Positions 61,336 to 64,000 of a stretch of DNA of 64,000 nucleotides are shown here, one piece after another (the first letter of the stretch is position 1; the number at the start of each line of letters is the position of its first letter). A program made the translations under genes and the position numbers. Below the pieces are notes generated by a model. That model was not told where the DNA came from, did not search any database, and saw nothing but the letters and a program-made list of their open reading frames with translations. Origin of the DNA: Mucilaginibacter sp. PAMB04168 (GTDB lineage Bacteria > Bacteroidota > Bacteroidia > Sphingobacteriales > Sphingobacteriaceae); the NCBI RefSeq assembly GCF_039634365.2, contig NZ_CP155079.2, forward strand, positions 4,526,001 to 4,590,000. The letters are read 5' to 3'.

Positions 61336-61343
61336 TACATTTG
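61336..61343 (+). promoter_or_regulatory. -7 promoter box before the DUF177-rpmF-plsX-fabH operon
   Basis: TACATTTG matches TAnnTTTG. It covers an in-frame TTG (61341), so translation more likely starts at the TTG 61362, 18 bases further. Confidence 0.55.
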
Positions 61344-61361
61344 CGGGCTAATTATCGCTCA

Positions 61362-61883
61362 TTGAAATCGTTAAAGACATATTCGATACCTTTTACCGGC
61401 CTTAAGCTGGGCAAGCATCAGTTTGAGTATGTAATTGATAGTGAATTTTTTAAAGAGTTCGACTACTCGCTGGTAAAAAAGGCCAATTTACAATGCCAGG
61501 TGGAGCTGGATAAGCAGGAAACTATGCTTATTTTGAATTTCCACATTTTTGGCAACATTGATTTAACCTGCGACCGTTGTTTATCCGAATATCCGCAACC
61601 GATGGATATACATGAGCAGCAGGTAGCAAAATTTAGTGAAGAGGAGATTGATGCAGATGAAGAAATTATAACCCTGACTAAGAATGAGACAGAAATCAAC
61701 ATTTCAGGGTTGATATATGAATATATTAACGTTGCCGTTCCGTTCATTGCAACATGCGGTAACGAAGGCCAAACGCCTTATTGTGATAAAGATATGCTTG
61801 ATCGTTTAAATAAACTATCGGGCGGTGATGAACAAGAGAAAAGTGCCGACCCACGCTGGGATGCGCTTAAAAAGTTAAAATGA
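61362..61883 (+). CDS. DUF177 (YceD-like) protein
   Basis: A 173-residue protein starting at TTG 61362 (MKSLKTYSIPFTGLKLGKHQ). DUF177 features are the Cys pair in LTCDRCLSEYPQPMD and a C-terminal acidic/Lys tail ending DPRWDALKKLK, typical of the family. E. coli YceD and plant DUF177 proteins have links to 23S rRNA processing; the molecular role is unclear. The gene is classically just upstream of rpmF, as here (17 bases). Confidence 0.9.
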   Translation: MKSLKTYSIPFTGLKLGKHQFEYVIDSEFFKEFDYSLVKKANLQCQVELDKQETMLILNFHIFGNIDLTCDRCLSEYPQPMDIHEQQVAKFSEEEIDADEEIITLTKNETEINISGLIYEYINVAVPFIATCGNEGQTPYCDKDMLDRLNKLSGGDEQEKSADPRWDALKKLK

Positions 61884-61900
61884 TATAATACTAAGAAGTT

Positions 61901-62092
61901 ATGCCAAATCCAAAACGTAAGTTCTCCAAATCAAGAACTGCTAAACGCAGAACGCATTATAAAGCAGAAGCGCCTACTTTAACTACATGTGCCACTACTG
62001 GCGCTGTGCATTTACCGCACCGCGCTTATACTGTTGATGGTAACCTTTACTACAACGGTAAATTACTGATTGAAAAAGCTGCTACTGTTTAA
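61901..62092 (+). CDS. rpmF: 50S ribosomal protein L32
   Basis: A 63-residue basic protein: MPNPKRKFSKSRTAKRRTHY, then the L32 core TCATTGAVHLPHRAYT. The usual four zinc-binding cysteines are reduced to one (Cys29), so this L32 is zinc-independent, a form found in many lineages. It lies between the DUF177 gene and plsX (15 bases before), the conserved gene order. Confidence 0.96.
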   Translation: MPNPKRKFSKSRTAKRRTHYKAEAPTLTTCATTGAVHLPHRAYTVDGNLYYNGKLLIEKAATV

Positions 62093-62107
62093 GCCTAATT
62101 TTCTGCA

Positions 62108-63046
62108 ATGAAGATAGGCTTAGATATTATGGGCGGCGATTATGCTCCAAAAGCCGCTGTTTTAGGAGCAATCGAAGCTTATAAAGCTTTACCAGGCAAT
62201 CAAACCCTGGTACTGGTAGGCGATAAAGATGTTGCTGTAAGTATTCTTCAGGAAAATGATTTCAATCCTGATCACTTCGAGTTTATACACACAACCGAAG
62301 TGATTGGAATGGGCGAGCACCCTACCAAGGCTATTACACAAAAGCCTGGTTCGAGCATTGCCACTGGTTTTAGGCTGCTAAAGGAAGACCATATTCAGGC
62401 CTTCTCATCGGCAGGTAATACCGGAGCTATGCTGGTGGGCGCTATGTTCAGCGTAAAAACTATTCCGGGTGTTATTCGTCCGGCCATGACAACCATTGTA
62501 CCCAAACTGAAAGGCGGTTTGGGTATTTTGTTGGATGTAGGTGCCAATGCCGATTGTAAGCCAGATGTGCTACTGCAGTTTGGCGTATTGGGCAGCCTAT
62601 TGGCCGAAAATGTTTACCACCTTGAAAACCCTAAGGTTGCGCTGATGAACATTGGCGAAGAGGAAGAAAAAGGCAATATGCTTTGTCAGGCCACCTACCC
62701 GCTTATGAAAGGCACATCGCTGTTTAACTTTGTGGGCAACGTAGAGGGCCGAGACCTTTTTGGCGATGCCGCCGACGTATTTGTTTGCGATGGCTTTACG
62801 GGCAATGTTATCATAAAAATGGCAGAGTCCTATTACGTAATAGCCCGCAAAAAAGGATTCAACGATGAATTTTTTAACCGTTTCAATTACGAACAATACG
62901 GAGGCAGCCCTATTTTAGGTGTAAATGCACCGGTGGTTGTAGGGCACGGCATTTCCAGCCCCGAAGCTATTAAGAACATGGTGCTCCTGTCGCTCAATAT
63001 GGCCGAGAGTAACCTGGTTGAAAAGATTAAACAGGCTTTCGTTTAA
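62108..63046 (+). CDS. plsX: Phosphate acyltransferase
   Basis: A 312-residue enzyme that makes acyl-phosphate from acyl-ACP, the first step in phosphatidic acid synthesis with PlsY. Opening GLDIMGGDYAPKAAVLGAIE; further motifs GEHPTKAI, SSAGNTGAMLVGAMF and VCDGFTGNVIIKMAES. It is a peripheral membrane enzyme. It lies between rpmF and fabH, linking lipid synthesis to ribosome genes; the length is slightly under the usual 330. Confidence 0.96.
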   Translation: MKIGLDIMGGDYAPKAAVLGAIEAYKALPGNQTLVLVGDKDVAVSILQENDFNPDHFEFIHTTEVIGMGEHPTKAITQKPGSSIATGFRLLKEDHIQAFSSAGNTGAMLVGAMFSVKTIPGVIRPAMTTIVPKLKGGLGILLDVGANADCKPDVLLQFGVLGSLLAENVYHLENPKVALMNIGEEEEKGNMLCQATYPLMKGTSLFNFVGNVEGRDLFGDAADVFVCDGFTGNVIIKMAESYYVIARKKGFNDEFFNRFNYEQYGGSPILGVNAPVVVGHGISSPEAIKNMVLLSLNMAESNLVEKIKQAFV

Positions 63047-63060
63047 AACTAATTAGATAA

Positions 63061-64000
63061 ATGCATAAACTACAGGCTGCAATTACCGCTGTACATGGCT
63101 ATGCACCCGAATATGTGCTCACTAACCACGAGCTGGAAGCATTGGTAGATACCAATGACGAGTGGATCACCACCCGCACCGGCATCAAAGAGCGTCGTAT
63201 ACTAAAAGGCGAAGGCACCGCTACATCCGATTTGGCTGTGCCGGCCGTTGAAGGCTTGCTTAAAAAGCGTGGCATCGGCGCCGAAGAAATTGACCTGATT
63301 ATTTTTTGCACTACCACCCCCGATATGCCTTTCCCGGCTACGGCCAATATACTGGCGGATAAAATTGGCGCTAAAAACGCCTGGGGTTATGATTTGCAGG
63401 CGGCCTGCTCGGGCTTTGTATTTGGCTTGGCCACCGGCGCTGCATTTATAGAAAGTGGCAAGCATAAGAAGGTATTGGTAGTCGGCGGCGATAAAATGTC
63501 TTCGATTATTGATTATCATGACCGTGCCACCTGTATTATTTTTGGCGATGGTTGTGGCTGCGCCCTGCTTGAACCTAATACGGAAGGTTATGGCGTGGTT
63601 GATTCGGTGCTGAAAAGCGATGGCTCGGGCCGCGAATTTTTACACATGAAAGCAGGTGGCTCATTACGCCCAGCAACGCATGAAACCGTTACCAACCGCG
63701 AACATTACGCTTACCAGGAAGGTAAAACCGTATTTAAATTCGCCGTTACCAACATGGCCGACGTTGCTGCCGAAATAATGGAGCGTAACAACCTGGTTGC
63801 CGATGATATTGCCTGGCTGGTACCACACCAGGCCAACAAGCGTATTATCGATGCAACCGCAAGCCGTATGGGCATTAGTGATGAAAAAGTAGTAATTAAC
63901 ATTGAACGCTACGGCAACACTACCAACGGTACTATACCCCTATGCCTTTGGGAATGGGAAAGCAAATTTAAAAAAGGAGATAACATCGTGCTGGCTGCCT
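63061..64000 (+). CDS. fabH: 3-oxoacyl-ACP synthase III (partial at the window edge)
   Basis: 313 codons are visible from ATG 63061 to the window edge; the family is about 330 residues, so only the end is missing. It initiates fatty-acid synthesis by condensing an acyl-CoA with malonyl-ACP. The catalytic triad is present: Cys116 in AACSGF, His256 in VPHQANKR and Asn286 in RYGNTTNGTIP. It starts 14 bases after plsX. The last visible residues are KKGDNIVLAA. Confidence 0.95.
   Translation, partial: MHKLQAAITAVHGYAPEYVLTNHELEALVDTNDEWITTRTGIKERRILKGEGTATSDLAVPAVEGLLKKRGIGAEEIDLIIFCTTTPDMPFPATANILADKIGAKNAWGYDLQAACSGFVFGLATGAAFIESGKHKKVLVVGGDKMSSIIDYHDRATCIIFGDGCGCALLEPNTEGYGVVDSVLKSDGSGREFLHMKAGGSLRPATHETVTNREHYAYQEGKTVFKFAVTNMADVAAEIMERNNLVADDIAWLVPHQANKRIIDATASRMGISDEKVVINIERYGNTTNGTIPLCLWEWESKFKKGDNIVLAA

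Noticed and set aside
1..64000. CRISPR arrays, tRNA, rRNA and insertion sequences
   Set aside because: No regularly spaced repeats, cloverleaf-like genes or transposase frames were recognised by eye; a dedicated scan (tRNAscan-SE, Infernal, ISfinder) would settle it.

Overview
The window looks like chromosomal DNA of a Bacteroidota bacterium, most likely family Sphingobacteriaceae (Mucilaginibacter or Pedobacter-like). This rests on recognised proteins rather than a database search. The lineage-typical features are SusC/TonB-type outer-membrane receptors with N-terminal carboxypeptidase-like domains, lipoproteins with short 'C' lipoboxes, many Bacteroidota DUF families (DUF4142, DUF4369, DUF4199, DUF3857, DUF1501/DUF1800, DUF5117), a three-subunit succinate dehydrogenase with one cytochrome b subunit, and Bacteroidota -7 boxes (TAnnTTTG) a few bases upstream of start codons. 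Shine-Dalgarno sequences are mostly absent and TTG starts are fairly common (feoB, mfd, the SprT-like gene, a TPR gene, the DUF177 gene).

Layout. 1-7.3 kb: end of a probable rhomboid protease, an EEP-family membrane phosphohydrolase, cysS, two secreted proteins and a two-gene ABC exporter. 7.3-10.7 kb: SGNH-hydrolase lipoprotein, DUF892 protein, orphan PdeM phosphoesterase, and a thioredoxin-fold lipoprotein without active-site cysteines. 10.9-14.6 kb: sdhCAB, with an inverted repeat between sdhA and sdhB. 14.8-18.4 kb: ATP-grasp / alpha-E / transglutaminase cassette, a conserved trio of unknown substrate. 18.4-26.3 kb: minus-strand block of a TonB-type receptor, thioredoxin-like lipoprotein, Gfo/Idh/MocA oxidoreductase, large zinc metalloprotease and DUF4142 lipoprotein. 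26.4-32.6 kb: gcvH, vanZ-like gene, a 44-residue lipoprotein, a second TonB-type receptor whose start codon lies in a large hairpin, then feoAB. 32.6-36.7 kb: SprT-like, radical SAM, DEAD-box helicase, DUF1456 and VOC proteins. 36.9-40.6 kb: TPR protein and two acyltransferase-3 genes, the second frameshifted. 40.7-43.8 kb: minus-strand cluster of TM2, DUF2905, Nif3-like and zinc-ribbon coiled-coil proteins, plus DUF4199. 43.9-50.2 kb: mfd, then the DUF1501/DUF1800 pair. 50.5-54.4 kb: tandem DUF3857/transglutaminase paralogs. 54.5-58.7 kb: aat, ruvC, HIT, greA, a 2-hydroxyacid dehydrogenase and rsmA. 58.9-64 kb: pdxA, a DUF5009-type membrane protein, and the DUF177-rpmF-plsX-fabH fatty-acid initiation operon, cut off inside fabH.

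Most of the window is housekeeping DNA: translation (cysS, rpmF, rsmA, aat), repair and transcription (mfd, ruvC, greA, pdeM), respiration (sdhCAB), one-carbon metabolism (gcvH), iron uptake (feoAB), cofactor synthesis (pdxA) and lipid synthesis (plsX, fabH). These are interleaved with envelope proteins. I see no prophage, insertion sequence, CRISPR array, tRNA or rRNA gene. The less ordinary items are the start-codon hairpin at 27277-27346, the ATP-grasp/alpha-E/transglutaminase trio, a dispersed palindromic repeat family in intergenic gaps, paired direct repeats before pdxA, a single-base frameshift in an acyltransferase, and several family members that have lost catalytic cysteines.
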